Assembly (NCBI RefSeq): GCF_007679345.1
Contig: NZ_VEGH01000002.1
Span: forward strand, 124,001-188,000
Source: Cellulosimicrobium cellulans
GTDB lineage: Bacteria > Actinomycetota > Actinomycetes > Actinomycetales > Cellulomonadaceae
Direction: 5' to 3'
DNA: 64,000 nt
Part shown: positions 63,455 to 64,000 of the stretch, piece by piece
Numbering within the stretch: position 1 is the first letter of the stretch
Layout: each line of letters starts with the position of its first letter
Program-made: the position numbers and the translations under genes
The notes under the pieces: model-generated
Seen by the model: only the letters and a program-made list of their open reading frames with translations
Databases searched by the model: none
What the model was told of the DNA's origin: nothing

Positions 63455-64000
63455 GTGACCGACGCCCCGCCGCCGGCCCGGACGAGCGCGCCCCGCGGTG
63501 GCGGGGACGACGCCCGGCACTTCGCGCTGCTCGCGCACCGCCTCGGGGGCGCGACCGCGCTCGGCGAGGTGCACGAGGCCGCCGTGGTCGCCGCGCGCGA
63601 CCTGCTCGACGTCGAGGTGGCCGCCGTCGCTCGGCTGGAGCAGGACGACTGGCACGTGCTCGCCGCCGAGCCCACCGACGAGCTGCCCGCGGCCGAGGAC
63701 GTGCTGCGCGACGGCGAGGCCGTGCGCGCACTGGTCCGGCGACGGGAGACCTGGCTGTCCGCGCCGGGCGACGCCCCGGGCCGGCCGCGCCCCGCGCTGG
63801 TGGCGCCCGTGGTCGTCAACGGCGACCTCTGGGGCGTGCTGTGCGCCGTGCGCGACGAGCGCGCGCCCACGTTCACCGCGGACGACGCGGCCCGCGGCGA
63901 GGTGCTGGGCGCGCTCCTGGGGGCCCAGATCGCGCGGCTCGACCTCGCGGAGCAGGTCCGGCACCTGGTGTCCGACGACGCGTTGACCGGCCTGAGCACC
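63455..64000 (+). CDS. GAF-GGDEF protein, 5' portion (probable diguanylate cyclase)
   Basis: The window ends inside the gene after 182 codons. From the GTG at 63455, residues ~20-170 form a GAF domain (FALLAHRLGGATALGEVHEA, VAAVARLEQDDWHVLAAEPT, LVAPVVVNGDLWGVLCAVRD). It ends with RHLVSDDALTGLST, the D-x-L-T-G-L start of a GGDEF domain. If complete it would make cyclic di-GMP in response to a GAF ligand; the GGDEF active site is outside the window. Confidence 0.75.
   Translation, partial: MTDAPPPARTSAPRGGGDDARHFALLAHRLGGATALGEVHEAAVVAARDLLDVEVAAVARLEQDDWHVLAAEPTDELPAAEDVLRDGEAVRALVRRRETWLSAPGDAPGRPRPALVAPVVVNGDLWGVLCAVRDERAPTFTADDAARGEVLGALLGAQIARLDLAEQVRHLVSDDALTGLST

Overview
The window is very GC-rich (roughly 70-75%), with frequent GTG starts, 4-bp ATGA/GTGA gene overlaps and an HspR/HAIR heat-shock system. 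It also carries a cellobiose phosphorylase (GH94) behind a CebR-type operator. Together these point to a chromosomal segment of a cellulolytic actinobacterium, most likely Cellulomonas or a close relative (inference from gene content). I see no prophage, transposase, CRISPR array or integrated element.

Layout. 1-3.4 kb: minus-strand class Ib ribonucleotide reductase operon nrdHIEF (nrdF cut by the window edge) behind a pair of NrdR-type boxes. 4.6-10 kb: GntR regulator, allophanate-hydrolase-like amidase and an NMT1/SsuABC-type ABC importer, a probable nitrogen-scavenging operon. 10.1-15.4 kb: dnaK-grpE-dnaJ-hspR on the minus strand with two HAIR operators, and a class A beta-lactamase lipoprotein gene directly downstream. 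15.5-18.7 kb: a protein with four cold-shock domains, an HNH endonuclease, and an unusual cysteine-rich SDR. 18.7-24 kb: AraC/GyrI regulator, a PadR-DUF1048-ABC exporter operon, an EgtC-like amidotransferase and a TetR regulator. 24.2-25.5 kb: MntH behind two palindromic operators. 25.6-31.7 kb: a YgjV-like membrane protein, a double GNAT protein, and a thiamine ABC importer under a TPP riboswitch. 33-39.8 kb: six-gene Mrp/Mnh Na+/H+ antiporter operon with fused MnhA-MnhB. 40-49 kb: membrane Fe-S oxidoreductase, MFS exporter with divergent TetR, a 31-codon orphan peptide gene bounded by terminators, and a Ca2+-type P-type ATPase whose C-terminus carries a Phd/YefM-antitoxin-like segment. 49-55.4 kb: two SDRs, a GH15 glycosidase, dCTP deaminase and a DUF3800-like protein. 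55.5-58.3 kb: cellobiose phosphorylase and tRNA-Gly(CCC). 58.5-64 kb: an unknown protein, Lrp/AsnC with divergent DUF2000, a gene-free 0.87-kb region with clustered DnaA-box-like sequences, a DinB-like protein, heme oxygenase behind an iron-box-like site, a TetR regulator and the start of a GAF-GGDEF protein.

The most unusual items are the P-type ATPase/Phd-like fusion, the orphan 31-aa peptide unit, the four-CSD protein, the SDR lacking its catalytic tyrosine, and the non-coding DnaA-box cluster between two near-identical hairpins.
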